Source: UMGS1783 sp900555065 (GTDB lineage Bacteria > Bacillota > Clostridia > Oscillospirales > UMGS1783). Taken from it: a DNA stretch of 64,000 bases. The stretch spans positions 9,008 through 73,007 of the forward strand of contig CALKPL010000001.1 in assembly GCA_937991645.1 (NCBI GenBank), read 5' to 3'. The first letter of the stretch is position 1. Every line of letters starts with the position of its first letter. Of this stretch, positions 25,102 to 34,628 are shown one piece after another. The notes beneath the pieces are model-generated. The model was not told the origin of the DNA. It saw nothing but the letters and a program-made list of their open reading frames with translations, and searched no databases. Position numbers and translations under genes: made by a program.

Positions 25102-26039
25102 CCAGTTTTGGCCAGGCTGTGAAGGGCGAGATCGCGCAGGTGACCAGCGGGCCGTGCTGCCGCCGCGTCCAGCTCTACGCCCTGCTGCTCACGGCGGGCA
25201 GGCTGGAACCCGACGCGCTGACGCTGCGCACCGAGAGCGACGCGGCGCGCGCCTATGCCGAGGCGGCCCTGAACGACTGCTTTGGGATCCGGCCGCAGCT
25301 CAAAAGCGCGGATAAGGGGGACGGGCACATCTACACCCTGCGCGTTTCCGACGCAGACGCGGCGCGCAGGATATACGCCGCCTATGGGTTCGACCCGCAC
25401 GCGCCCTTCATCCGTATCAACGGAAAGCTCACCGCCAAAGACTGCTGCAAGACCGCTTTCCTGCGCGGTATGTTCCTCGGCTGCGGGACTGTGACAGATC
25501 CCGGCAAAGGGTACGGCCTGGAATTCGACTGCAGGCGCTTTCATCTGGCGAGGGACATGGCGCTGCTGCTGGCTGAACTCGGCTATCCGCCCAAGACCGG
25601 GCGGCGTGGCGGCGGCTACGTCGTCTACTACCGCGACAGCGGCGCGATCGAGGACCTGCTGGGGATAATGGGCGCGACGCGGGCAGTGTTTAAGCTGATG
25701 GATGTAAAGATTGAAAAGGATATCCGCAACAACGTCAACCGCCAGAACAACTGCGACGTGGCCAACGCCGGCAAGCAGGCCGCAGCGGCCGCCGTACAGC
25801 TTAAGACCGTAACGGAGCTCGAAAGCCAGGGCCGGCTCGCGGCCCTGCCGCCTGAACTGCGCCAGCTGGCGCTGCTGCGTATGCAGTATCCCGAGCTGAC
25901 CCTTACCGAGCTCGGCGGGCTGTGCGAACCGCCCATCGGCAAGAGCACGGCGCAGCGGAGATTCGCGCGCATCCGCGAATTCTCACAGCAGCGGCACAGA
26001 GAATGCAAAGGAAAGGATAAGGACCAAGCGAATGACTGA
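25098..26039 (+). CDS. whiA: DNA-binding protein WhiA
   Basis: 313-aa protein with an N-terminal LAGLIDADG-homing-endonuclease-like fold lacking catalysis (FLRGMFLGCGTVTDP, YGLEFDCRR) and a C-terminal HTH (ELTLTELGGLCEPPIGKSTA). Involved in cell division and sporulation control. Overlaps rapZ by 4 bp. The segment NVNRQNNCDVANAGKQAAAA is the family's conserved linker. Confidence 0.96.
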   Translation: MTSFGQAVKGEIAQVTSGPCCRRVQLYALLLTAGRLEPDALTLRTESDAARAYAEAALNDCFGIRPQLKSADKGDGHIYTLRVSDADAARRIYAAYGFDPHAPFIRINGKLTAKDCCKTAFLRGMFLGCGTVTDPGKGYGLEFDCRRFHLARDMALLLAELGYPPKTGRRGGGYVVYYRDSGAIEDLLGIMGATRAVFKLMDVKIEKDIRNNVNRQNNCDVANAGKQAAAAAVQLKTVTELESQGRLAALPPELRQLALLRMQYPELTLTELGGLCEPPIGKSTAQRRFARIREFSQQRHRECKGKDKDQAND

Positions 26040-29000
26040 TTTCGTACACCTGCATGTACATACTGAATACAGCCTGCTCGACGGCGCTTGTAAAATCAAG
26101 GAGCTGGTAAAGCTCGCCGCCTCGCTCGGGCAGAAGGCCATTGCTATCACCGACCACGGCGTCATGTACGGTGTCATAGATTTTTACAAGGCCTGCAATG
26201 CGGCCGGGATCAAGCCCGTGATCGGCTGCGAGGTGTATACCGCGCCCGGCAGCCGGTTTGAAAAACAGCGCCGGGCCGATTACGACTACGCGCATCTGCT
26301 GCTGCTGGCCAAGAACAACACGGGATATCAGAACCTGTCCAAGCTCGTAACCTACTCCTACATCGAGGGCTTCTACATCAAGCCGCGCGTGGACGAAGAG
26401 CTGCTGCGCAGGTACAGCGAGGGGATTATCTGCCTTTCCGCCTGCCTTGCAGGCGAGATTCCGCGCGCCATCATGCAGGACGACATGGCGGGCGCGGAAA
26501 AGATTGCGCTGAAATACCGCGAGATATTCGGCGCGGAAAACTTCTACCTGGAAATCCAGGACCATGGGATGGCGGAGCAGAAAAAAGTCAACCGCGGCAT
26601 TCTGGAAATCAGCCGCAAGCACGGCATCCCCCTTGTCTGCACCAACGACGCGCACTACCTGCGCCAGGAGGACGCGGACGCGCAGAACGTGCTGATGTGC
26701 ATACAGACCAACCACACCGTCGAAGAGGGGTCGGGGCTTGCCTTTGAGACACAGGAGTTCTACATCAAAAGCGGCGACCAGATGGCCGAACTGTTCGACT
26801 ACGCGCCCGAAGCGGTCGCCAACACGGTCAGAATCGCAGAAGCCTGCAACGTCGACTTTGAATTCGGCACGCTGCGCCTGCCGAATTTTACCGCGCCCGA
26901 CGGTCTGGAAAACTTCGACTATCTCACCCAGCTCTGCTTCGACGGGCTCAAGGACCGATACGCCCCGGTCACCGACGCGCACAGAGAACGGCTGACGTTT
27001 GAGCTGGACACCATCAAGCAGATGGGGTATGTGGACTACTTTCTCATCGTTTGGGATTTCATCAACTATGCGCGCTCGCAGGGGATTCCGGTCGGCCCGG
27101 GCCGCGGCAGCGCGGCCGGCGCGCTCGTCTCGTACTGCCTCGGTATTACAAATATCGATCCGCTGCGCTTTAACCTGCTGTTCGAGCGGTTTTTGAATCC
27201 TGAGCGCGTCACCATGCCGGATATTGACATCGACTTCTGCTATGAGCGGCGGCAGGAGGTTATCGACTATGTTGTGCGCCGCTACGGCTCCGACCATGTG
27301 TGCCAGATCGTCACGTTCGGAACGATGAAGGCGCGCGGCGTTGTGCGCGACGTGGCGCGGGCGCTGGGATTTGCCTATGCGGACGCGGACCGCGTCGCGA
27401 AGCTCATCCCCTCAGATCTGGGCATGACGCTCGAGCGCGCGCTGGAGATCAGCCCCGACCTGCGCAGCCTGTACGAGGAGGACGACGCGGTGCGGCAGCT
27501 CATCGACACATCGCTCAAGATCGAGGGCATGCCCCGGCACACCTCCATACACGCCGCGGGCGTCGTGATTACGGACGAGCCTGTGAGCGAATACCTGCCC
27601 CTGCAGCTGAGCGACAACGCGATCGTCACCCAGTACCCGAAAGACACGGTGGAAGAGCTGGGCCTTTTGAAAATGGACTTTCTGGGGCTTCGGAACCTGA
27701 CCATCCTCGCCGACACGCTGCGCATGATCGAGCAGGCGGGCAAGCCTTTCGACTTTGACGCCTACAACAACTACACCGACCCTGAAACCTATGAGCTGCT
27801 ATCCGTGGGCAATACGAGCGGCGTGTTCCAGCTCGAATCCGCCGGCATGCGCCGCACGCTCATGGAACTTAAGCCCAAGACGATTGAGGACATTATCGCG
27901 ATTATCTCCCTGTACCGGCCGGGGCCGATGGATTCCATTCCCCGATATATCTATGGCAAGAACAACCCGGACAAGGTGGAGTACACCCACGAAATGCTCC
28001 GCGATATTCTGGACGTGACCTATGGCTGCATCGTCTATCAGGAGCAGGTCATGCAGATTGTCCGGAAGATGGCGGGCTACAACTACGGCCGCGCCGACCT
28101 GGTACGCCGCGCCATGGCCAAGAAAAAGCCATCGGTCATGGAAAAGGAGCGCGAATACTTCCTGCACGGCCTGACCGACGAGAACGGAAACGTCATTGTG
28201 GACGGCTGCCTGCGGCGCGGCGTGGACGAGCGCTCCGCCAACATTATTTTCGACGAGATGACCAAGTTCGCCGCGTACGCCTTCAACAAATCCCACGCCG
28301 CGGCCTATGCCGATATCGCCTATAAGACCGGCTACCTCAAGCGCCATTACCAGAACGAGTATATGGCCGCGCTATTCACGAGCGTGCTCGACAACACGGC
28401 AAAGGTCGTCGAGTACAAAGACGAGTGCGAACGGCTCGGCATCCCCCTACTGCCGCCCGACGTAAACGAGAGCGACGCGGGGTTTACGCCCGTTTCGAAC
28501 GGGATCCGGTTCGGGCTGGTGGCGATCAAGAACATTGGCCGCAGCTTTATTGAGGCGCTTGTGAAGGAACGCGCTGCAAACGGGCCGTTTAAGAGCTTTT
28601 ACGACTTTGTGGACCGGATGCTGGACAAGGATATGAACAAGCGCGCGGTCGAATCGCTGATTAAATGCGGCGCGTTCGACTCGCTGGGCGTGAACCGGCG
28701 CAGGCTGATGAACCGCTATGAGAGCGTCATGTCCACCCTTGCGGGAGAGCGAAAGAATAACCTTGCCGGACAGCTCTCCCTGTTCGGCGAGACGCTCGCG
28801 CCCAAGGATGAGGACCTGTTTCCCGATCTGCCCGAATTCAGCCAGAAAGAGCTGCTTGCCTATGAAAAGGAGGTGGCCGGCATGTACCTGTCGGGCCATC
28901 CCATGCAGGACTACAAAAAGGAAGTGCAGCAGCTGCACGCCACCCCGATTGCAAATCTGTTGCCGGATGAGGACGGTAATTCCGAGTTTAAGGACGGGCA

Positions 29001-29478
29001 GACCGTGCTGATTGCGGGGATGATCGCGCAGGTCACGACCAAACTCACCAAAAACGACGCGACCATGGCCTTCCTCTCTATTGAGGACACGACCGGTTCG
29101 ATCGAGACGCTGGTTTTCCCCAAGGTGCGGGACAAGTACGCCAAGCTCATTGTTCAGGACACGCCCGTCGCGCTACGCGGCAAGCTTTCCATTCGCGAGG
29201 AAGAAGACCCCAAACTGCTTTGCGATATGATCGCGCCGCTGACAGGCGCGAGCCAGAACATGGGCAAGCTCTATATCAAGCTTGCGCCGGCCAAGGCCGC
29301 GTATGAGCGGCAGATCAAGGACCGGCTGCGGCAGACGCCTGGCGCGGGACAGGTCGTGTTCTACTTTGAGCAGGACAAGAAATATTACCGGTTCACGGAA
29401 ACCGTCAGCATCACCGACGAATTGCTCAGCGAGCTGCGCGGACTGCTCGGCAAAGAATGCGTTGTATTGTCAAAGTAA
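26032..29478 (+). CDS. dnaE: DNA polymerase III subunit alpha (DnaE1-type)
   Basis: 1148-aa replicative polymerase. PHP domain at the N-terminus (VHLHVHTEYSLLDGACK). Polymerase core with GRGSAAGALVSYCLGIT, the catalytic MPDIDIDFCYERR (about residues 395-408) and RHTSIHAAGVVITDEP. GVFQLESAGMRR and SLYRPGPMDSIPRYI follow. A tandem HhH region precedes a C-terminal OB domain (QTVLIAGMIAQVTTKLTKND). Starts 8 bp inside whiA (ATGACTGA overlap), so translationally coupled. Confidence 0.97.
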   Translation: MTDFVHLHVHTEYSLLDGACKIKELVKLAASLGQKAIAITDHGVMYGVIDFYKACNAAGIKPVIGCEVYTAPGSRFEKQRRADYDYAHLLLLAKNNTGYQNLSKLVTYSYIEGFYIKPRVDEELLRRYSEGIICLSACLAGEIPRAIMQDDMAGAEKIALKYREIFGAENFYLEIQDHGMAEQKKVNRGILEISRKHGIPLVCTNDAHYLRQEDADAQNVLMCIQTNHTVEEGSGLAFETQEFYIKSGDQMAELFDYAPEAVANTVRIAEACNVDFEFGTLRLPNFTAPDGLENFDYLTQLCFDGLKDRYAPVTDAHRERLTFELDTIKQMGYVDYFLIVWDFINYARSQGIPVGPGRGSAAGALVSYCLGITNIDPLRFNLLFERFLNPERVTMPDIDIDFCYERRQEVIDYVVRRYGSDHVCQIVTFGTMKARGVVRDVARALGFAYADADRVAKLIPSDLGMTLERALEISPDLRSLYEEDDAVRQLIDTSLKIEGMPRHTSIHAAGVVITDEPVSEYLPLQLSDNAIVTQYPKDTVEELGLLKMDFLGLRNLTILADTLRMIEQAGKPFDFDAYNNYTDPETYELLSVGNTSGVFQLESAGMRRTLMELKPKTIEDIIAIISLYRPGPMDSIPRYIYGKNNPDKVEYTHEMLRDILDVTYGCIVYQEQVMQIVRKMAGYNYGRADLVRRAMAKKKPSVMEKEREYFLHGLTDENGNVIVDGCLRRGVDERSANIIFDEMTKFAAYAFNKSHAAAYADIAYKTGYLKRHYQNEYMAALFTSVLDNTAKVVEYKDECERLGIPLLPPDVNESDAGFTPVSNGIRFGLVAIKNIGRSFIEALVKERAANGPFKSFYDFVDRMLDKDMNKRAVESLIKCGAFDSLGVNRRRLMNRYESVMSTLAGERKNNLAGQLSLFGETLAPKDEDLFPDLPEFSQKELLAYEKEVAGMYLSGHPMQDYKKEVQQLHATPIANLLPDEDGNSEFKDGQTVLIAGMIAQVTTKLTKNDATMAFLSIEDTTGSIETLVFPKVRDKYAKLIVQDTPVALRGKLSIREEEDPKLLCDMIAPLTGASQNMGKLYIKLAPAKAAYERQIKDRLRQTPGAGQVVFYFEQDKKYYRFTETVSITDELLSELRGLLGKECVVLSK

Positions 29479-29534
29479 TATTTGACAAACTATATATAAC
29501 AGCACATACAACAGGACAGGAAAGGAAGGATATA

Positions 29535-30509
29535 ATGGCAGATACACCCAAACGCATCGGCGTACTCACAAGCGGCGGCGACGCGCCGGGCATGAACGCT
29601 GCGGTGCGCGCCGTCACCAGAACCGCCATCAACGAGGGTTACGAGGTCATCGGTTTTATGCGCGGCTACAACGGCCTTGTCAACAACGATTATATGGTGA
29701 TGAATATTCGGACTGTGTCCGATACCATACACCGGGGCGGAACGCTGCTCTATACCGCCCGCTGCGAGGAGTTCAAAACGGAAGAGGGCGTGAAAAAAGG
29801 CGCGTCCGTCTGCAACGACCTGAACATTTCCGGGCTGGTCGTCATCGGCGGCGACGGCTCTTTCCGCGGCGCCAAAGACCTGACGCAGTACGGAATCAGC
29901 TGTATCGGCATACCCGGCACGATCGACAACGATATTGGGGCCAGCCAGTACTCGATCGGGTTCGATACGGCCGTCAATACCGTAACCGAGATGGTGGACA
30001 AGATCCGCGACACCTCCCAGTCCCACGACCGCTGCACCGTCGTCGAGGTCATGGGACGCAGAGCCGGGCATATCGCCCTGCATGCCGGACTTGCGACCGG
30101 CGCGACCGCCGTGCTGGTGCCGGAAGTCAAGTTCGACTTTGAACGGGATATTATTAAACGGATCGTACAGGCGGCGGAATCCGGGAAAAAGCATTTCGTA
30201 ATCATGGTCGCCGAAGGCGTCGGCGGCGTCGGCGAACTGGCCAAGGCCATCCAGTGGCGCACCGGTATCGAGTCGCGCGCGTCCATACTTGGATATGTAC
30301 AGCGCGGCGGGAGTCCGTCGGCGCGCGACCGTACCATGGCGAGCCGTATGGGCCACCATGCCGTGCAGCTGCTTGTCAGCGGCCAGGACAACCGCGTCGT
30401 TGTGTACGAAAACGGAACGATAACCGACTTCGACCTGAGGGAAGCGCTCGACATGCACAAGTCGTTCGACATGGACCTCTATAACATCTGCCTGGAAATC
30501 AACTCGTAA
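29535..30509 (+). CDS. pfkA: 6-phosphofructokinase, ATP-type
   Basis: 324-aa glycolytic kinase. GVLTSGGDAPGMNAAVRAVT, GGDGSFRGA for ATP binding, GIPGTIDNDI with the catalytic Asp, GFDTAVNTV, EVMGRRAGHIAL and GYVQRGGSPSARDR. Length and motifs match the bacterial allosteric PfkA. ATG chosen with AAAGGAAGG upstream. 56 nt after dnaE, so probably cotranscribed, as in many Firmicutes. Confidence 0.96.
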   Translation: MADTPKRIGVLTSGGDAPGMNAAVRAVTRTAINEGYEVIGFMRGYNGLVNNDYMVMNIRTVSDTIHRGGTLLYTARCEEFKTEEGVKKGASVCNDLNISGLVVIGGDGSFRGAKDLTQYGISCIGIPGTIDNDIGASQYSIGFDTAVNTVTEMVDKIRDTSQSHDRCTVVEVMGRRAGHIALHAGLATGATAVLVPEVKFDFERDIIKRIVQAAESGKKHFVIMVAEGVGGVGELAKAIQWRTGIESRASILGYVQRGGSPSARDRTMASRMGHHAVQLLVSGQDNRVVVYENGTITDFDLREALDMHKSFDMDLYNICLEINS

Positions 30510-30559
30510 ACAGACGCGGCGGGTCTATCGCGGCGCCGCATTGGAAGGAGGACATGGCT

Positions 30560-30979
30560 ATGGACTACAGAAAGTTTGGCGACACGTACGCCGTGCGGCT
30601 TGCGCCGGGCGAAGAGGTATGCGAAAGCCTGCTTGCGCTATGCAAAAAGGAAAAGCTCGGCGCCGGGACCGTGTCCGGAATCGGCGCGGCGGGGAAGGCG
30701 ACGCTGGGCGTGTACCGCGTCGCGGAGCAGGTATATGTAAGCCGCAGCCTTGAGGGCGAATTTGAAATTGCATCGCTTATGGGAAACATATCGCAGCAGG
30801 CGGGACAGCCCTATCTGCATCTGCACGCTGTTTTGTCGGACGCCGGCGGCGGCGTGTACGCCGGGCATCTGAGCGAGGCGTATATCAGCGCGACGGCGGA
30901 AATTTTCATTACCACGCTGCAGGGAGAGCTGGGACGTAAGCGGGACGAACGGCTCGGCATCAATCTTATGGTTTTGTAA
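30560..30979 (+). CDS. PPC/DUF296 domain protein
   Basis: 139-aa single-domain protein of the plants-and-prokaryotes conserved (PPC, DUF296) family: APGEEVCESLLALCKKEKLG, VSGIGAAGKATLGVY, and YLHLHAVLSDAGGGVYAGHL with the conserved metal-binding His cluster. Bacterial members form trimers and have no settled function. ATG at 30560 is 8 nt after GGAGG; the ATG at 30554 is too close. Follows pfkA by 50 nt. Confidence 0.85.
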   Translation: MDYRKFGDTYAVRLAPGEEVCESLLALCKKEKLGAGTVSGIGAAGKATLGVYRVAEQVYVSRSLEGEFEIASLMGNISQQAGQPYLHLHAVLSDAGGGVYAGHLSEAYISATAEIFITTLQGELGRKRDERLGINLMVL

Positions 30980-31077
30980 AGGCATATAAAAGAGCGTTTC
31001 GCATAGTGTCACCATCCGATAAGGCTGTGAATATGGAACTCGTTAAATTACACAATCTATCGGGCGTTGCAAGGAAA

Positions 31078-31118
31078 AATGTCGAGAGGAACTGCAAAAG
31101 GTTCCCTCTCGACATTTT
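31078..31118 (+). terminator. Terminator after the pfkA–PPC operon
   Basis: Stem AAATGTCGAGAGGAAC pairs with GTTCCCTCTCGACATTT (one bulge), followed by a T-run. Confidence 0.7.
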
Positions 31119-31219
31119 TCTGTTCATAGCGGTACATTCGACTGTTACATCGCCTATGCATACAATTATAGTAAAACTCAAAGGAGATTGTACTATAAGA
31201 GCTAAACAGGATTGCATAG

Positions 31220-31353
31220 CTTTAGACGATTTTGAATAGATACTGGTGGTGCATTGCTTAAACGAAATGCAGAAAAACCTTATTGCCGACGGTAAGTACA
31301 CCGATACAATGGACGAGGTTTTGCTGAAGATCATTGAAATACAAAGCAAATGA
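31220..31353 (+). pseudogene. Remnant of a small gene interrupted by TAG
   Basis: The reading frame ending at TAG 31237-31239 continues in frame with coherent, helical-looking sequence (NEMQKNLIADGKYTDTMDEV, then LLKIIEIQSK) to a TGA at 31351-31353. No family recognised. It could be a decayed small protein of a mobile element. Confidence 0.35.
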
Positions 31354-31738
31354 AATGCAAGGTTGTAAACAAGAAGGCGTGATTATGAAAAAGGTGATTT
31401 ATAACGAAAAAAATGCAAATTAGAATTCAGAGTATTGACCAGATTTATAGGGTTCACAGCCATCACCGCCCCACATATGAGCACCGGACATACCATTTTT
31501 AATGGGAGATTCCCATTTTACAGGAAGTTCCCGGGTGAAACCTTTGACAAGATCGAAAACAACACCGCTGCACCTCCGTTCAGCAAGCGTCTTCAGGAAT
31601 CGGCGGTTCATAGAACCCATACATACACGATGGTATTATCGGAAGGATCTCCAGCATTGATGCCTTCCGTGTTTTCGCCTTCTTTTACTTCGCCGTCAGT
31701 TGCAACATCAGAAGAATTGTGCTAAGTAAAAGTACAAG

Positions 31739-31797
31739 AGGAGCTGACAGCTCCGAAACAGGGATATCGAAAACTGTCAGCTCTCATTTTACTTTTT
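31739..31797 (+). terminator. Hairpin at the 3' end of the alpha-galactosidase operon
   Basis: GAGCTGACAG and CTGTCAGCTC are paired around a ~24-nt loop, with TTTTACTTTTTT on the plus-strand side. The U-run favours plus-strand termination, protecting the convergent gene at 31789; it may act for both. Confidence 0.5.
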
Positions 31798-33828
31798 TGT
31801 AATATAGATAAGAAGAGACATTCTTGCTTCATTGAAAGTAAGGGTGATACCGTCAGTCATAAGGGTCTCGCCATCCACTTCCATGGTTTCGCCGTTGTCA
31901 TCAACTTCTAGAAGATAGGTAGCATCCGCATCCAGGCCTCTGAGAACAAAGGATTGCTTGGACACCATAGATTTCTCGGGACGGAAGGCCATGAGGAAAC
32001 CTCTGCCCTCTTCGGGTACATAGTATTCGTAGCAGGCGTTAATGCTATCATAATTGTTACCTGTGCCCTGTGCGAGAATATAGTAGTCACCATTCATCAT
32101 TTCACGGCAGGTGAGGTACTCTTCTGCCTTTTCCATCCACCATTCGACGTTTGTTACAGGAACGCCCATTGTCAAACCAGCACCCATCTGGCATCGGAAT
32201 TCGTAAGAATCATCACAGCCTTCGTTGGAGGCACCGCCACAGGACAGGGGAATCCAGTAGCTTAAGTTCCACCCGATGTTTCTTGTGCCGTCAGCTGTGG
32301 TTGCTGCGTCCACGCCGAGCACGTAATAGTCCGAACGCCAAAGGGGAACGGAGCGTTTCATCATTTCTATATCAAGACGTCTGCCGCCGGATGCGCAGTT
32401 GTCTATCATAAGGCCGGGGACGTTTTCGCGGAGTGCATCGAGATAACGGTAGAGGTTGGTTATGTACTTGATCTCAGTGATACCAGTGCGGTGCTCGCCT
32501 TCCTTGGTATCGGCATAGACCCATTTGTCTAAGGGGTCACAGTTGAAGTCCTGTCTGTACCAGTCGATACCGTTGTCGTTGAGTATGCCGCTGATAAGCT
32601 CAATGAGATAATCTGTGGCTTCATCGCTTGCAAGGTTGTAGAGCTTAAACATAGCCGAATCGGATGCAGGCATGACATATTCGGAATGGTTTACATCGAT
32701 ATCGGTGCCTTCAATAACACGTTCGGGCTCAAACCAAAGGAGGTATTCCTTGCCTTCTTTGTGTACTGCATCGGAAACAACGGAAAGGCCGTCTGGGTAT
32801 ATCTCTTTGTTTACATACCAGTTGCCCACTTCCTGTGCCCACGCCATATCGTAGGTATCTACAGATGCAATATTGCCGTGCCAGCCGGCGTCTACCCAAA
32901 GAACATCGTAAGGCCAACCGATAGCTTCGGCACTTGCTATAGTATTGAGCTGTGTTGTAACACCGGCTCCGCCCCATGCGTTTATGGTCAGGGGCAACTC
33001 GGTCACAGGCTCTCCGCTTTCATCGGCAGGCGTATAGTACTGCTGCACCATATCTCTGTATACCTGGTTGCCGTCAACACGGTCGCCGGTAAAGAAGGTC
33101 ATTACAATGGAAGGAGTACGCATACTCTCGCCTGCGTGAAGTGCTATATCGGTGCTGGTCATCCCCGCAACCATGGTAAGGGTATCTTCAGTTGCGGTGA
33201 GATTGGCTGTCCACTGTCCGGTCCAGCCGATCGCAACAACTATGCCCTGGCCATCGCCAACCACGTCGAAAAACGGCATATAGCCCTGGGAAGAACGGCC
33301 ACCTGTACATTCGAACTTCAGCGTATTCGTTTCGGTCATGCTCTGAGATAGGGGTTCAAAGTCGTGACCGTCGGAGTTACCGCCGTAGGCGTAGTTTACG
33401 GTAGCATCGGTAACGGCATAGGGGGAATTGAGTGCCTGGATATTGGAAATAGGCAAAGAATCGGAGGATGCTGTATTTTCAAAGTAACAACACCAGTCAA
33501 TACAAGGCATATCGCCTCTGAGCAGTATTTCAGCCCAGGCCTTGACGCTGTCCTTCTCATAAGTAAGGACATAGGTGGTGTTACCGTCTTCATCAGTGCC
33601 CTCTTCTACATTCTTGGCCCACTGGCCTATATGCTCCTGAAAAGGAACCTCTCCGTAGTCAAAGGAAAACAGTTCGTCTTCTTCGATCCTGGCCTCAAGC
33701 CAGATCTTCGCGCGATCCATATCATTCTCGGCGGCGGGGGAATCCGGCCCGGCGTCAGAAGGCTCACCACAGGCAGTCAAGCCCAAAAGGGTAAGTGCCG
33801 CCAATAATAAAGCGAATATTCTTTTCAC
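31789..33828 (-). CDS. GH36-like alpha-galactosidase, lipoprotein
   Basis: 679-aa predicted surface lipoprotein: signal MKRIFALLLAALTLLGLTAC with lipobox LTAC and Cys20 as lipid site. An N-terminal beta-sandwich precedes the barrel: INAWGGAGVTTQLNTI, YDVLWVDAGWHGN, LLWFEPERVIEGT. IDWYRQDFNCD carries the expected nucleophile Asp and LWRSDYY the acid/base Asp; NCASGGRRLD is the conserved substrate loop. These are GH36/melibiase features, but it is diverged from the cytoplasmic GH36 at 45507. Last gene of the cassette, overlapping the previous gene by 4 bp. Low GC like its operon mates. Confidence 0.85.
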   Translation of the reverse strand: MKRIFALLLAALTLLGLTACGEPSDAGPDSPAAENDMDRAKIWLEARIEEDELFSFDYGEVPFQEHIGQWAKNVEEGTDEDGNTTYVLTYEKDSVKAWAEILLRGDMPCIDWCCYFENTASSDSLPISNIQALNSPYAVTDATVNYAYGGNSDGHDFEPLSQSMTETNTLKFECTGGRSSQGYMPFFDVVGDGQGIVVAIGWTGQWTANLTATEDTLTMVAGMTSTDIALHAGESMRTPSIVMTFFTGDRVDGNQVYRDMVQQYYTPADESGEPVTELPLTINAWGGAGVTTQLNTIASAEAIGWPYDVLWVDAGWHGNIASVDTYDMAWAQEVGNWYVNKEIYPDGLSVVSDAVHKEGKEYLLWFEPERVIEGTDIDVNHSEYVMPASDSAMFKLYNLASDEATDYLIELISGILNDNGIDWYRQDFNCDPLDKWVYADTKEGEHRTGITEIKYITNLYRYLDALRENVPGLMIDNCASGGRRLDIEMMKRSVPLWRSDYYVLGVDAATTADGTRNIGWNLSYWIPLSCGGASNEGCDDSYEFRCQMGAGLTMGVPVTNVEWWMEKAEEYLTCREMMNGDYYILAQGTGNNYDSINACYEYYVPEEGRGFLMAFRPEKSMVSKQSFVLRGLDADATYLLEVDDNGETMEVDGETLMTDGITLTFNEARMSLLIYITKK

Positions 33829-34628
33829 GCCTTTTTACCTGCCTTTCTTACTATTGCCATGGTTACAAGGCAAAGGATAAATGCAACAACAAAACCTGCA
33901 ACCAGCCAAACTATCATATAAACAGGATTGTTTTGCTTAATGACTTTTGTCTCCACTACGGGCTCGGGGATCTCTCTTTCCTCTACTGAAAGTATGGTAC
34001 CGTAATCGAAGTCGTCAATAACAGACAGGGATTCCGTGGAGGACGTATCCAATTCATAGCTGTAGTCTACTCTTATGGAGCAGTACATTCCGTCCCAGCC
34101 ATAGGGAGCGTTTGCCCAAAGGCGGGTCTCGCCGTCCAAGGTGGTAACATTGTCAATATAACCGTCATGGCAAGCCTTGGTCTGGTCATAGGGAACTTCC
34201 TCTATGCACAGGTCCACCTCAAGGCCGTCTCTGTAATACTTCGCAAAGTCGCCTTGGAAATTGATAATATCATTCGCTGTATAGGTTAAGCCCCTACCCA
34301 GCTCGAACAGCATGGTATCGTGTTCTTCACCTACGAAAGATGTAGCGCCCTGATACTGCAATGGAGCAGCGTCATCATATTGCAGATTATTCCCGGTGTC
34401 TACTATTCTTAAGGCAATCCAGGGGCCACGGTTGGAGTCGAGCAGATTTACTGCAATCGGCTCGGAGAACTTCACAATTATCTGCGTATCGCTGATTTGA
34501 ACACAGTCCTCAACTGTTAATAACTTTGTTTCTTCCTCTGCTGCGACTTCCGGCGCGGCCATGCACATCGCCAAGAGTGTCATTACTGTAGCAAGGATCG
34601 TTGTCATTATTCTTCTGGCCATTTTCAT
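33825..34628 (-). CDS. Secreted, membrane-anchored single-repeat companion protein
   Basis: 267 aa: signal peptide (about 1-30, ending PEVAAEEE), one copy of the repeat unit found ten times in the upstream gene, a linker, one TM helix (about 237-260, YMIVWLVAGFVVAFILCLVT) and a basic tail RKAGKKA. Repeat hallmarks: VQISDTQIIVKFSEPI, WIALRIVDTGNNL, PLQYQG, LCIEEVPYD, YDGYIDNVTTLDGETRLWA. Type-I membrane topology puts the repeat outside. Overlaps both neighbours by 4 bp. Function unknown; probably a partner or anchor of the large protein. Confidence 0.8.
   Translation of the reverse strand: MKMARRIMTTILATVMTLLAMCMAAPEVAAEEETKLLTVEDCVQISDTQIIVKFSEPIAVNLLDSNRGPWIALRIVDTGNNLQYDDAAPLQYQGATSFVGEEHDTMLFELGRGLTYTANDIINFQGDFAKYYRDGLEVDLCIEEVPYDQTKACHDGYIDNVTTLDGETRLWANAPYGWDGMYCSIRVDYSYELDTSSTESLSVIDDFDYGTILSVEEREIPEPVVETKVIKQNNPVYMIVWLVAGFVVAFILCLVTMAIVRKAGKKA

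Larger units (their letters stand above)
30980..31788. other. AT-rich junction with degraded coding sequence
   Basis: About 800 bp without an intact gene. It contains the terminator at 31078, then a short frame ending IRAKQDCIALDDFE at a TAG (31237-31239). The same frame continues as HCLNEMQKNLIADGKYTDTM...EIQSK to 31353, so it looks like a broken gene. A ribosome site and a 12-codon frame (MKKVIYNEKNAN) follow at 31385. On the minus strand 31420-31620 another short fragment is open. Together this looks like a mobile-element or insertion scar at the left edge of the AT-rich cassette. Confidence 0.5.

Noticed and set aside
26032..26120. The dnaE PHP motif read as a second PHP phosphatase
   Set aside because: The motif is in frame with the whole polymerase and is its normal N-terminal domain.
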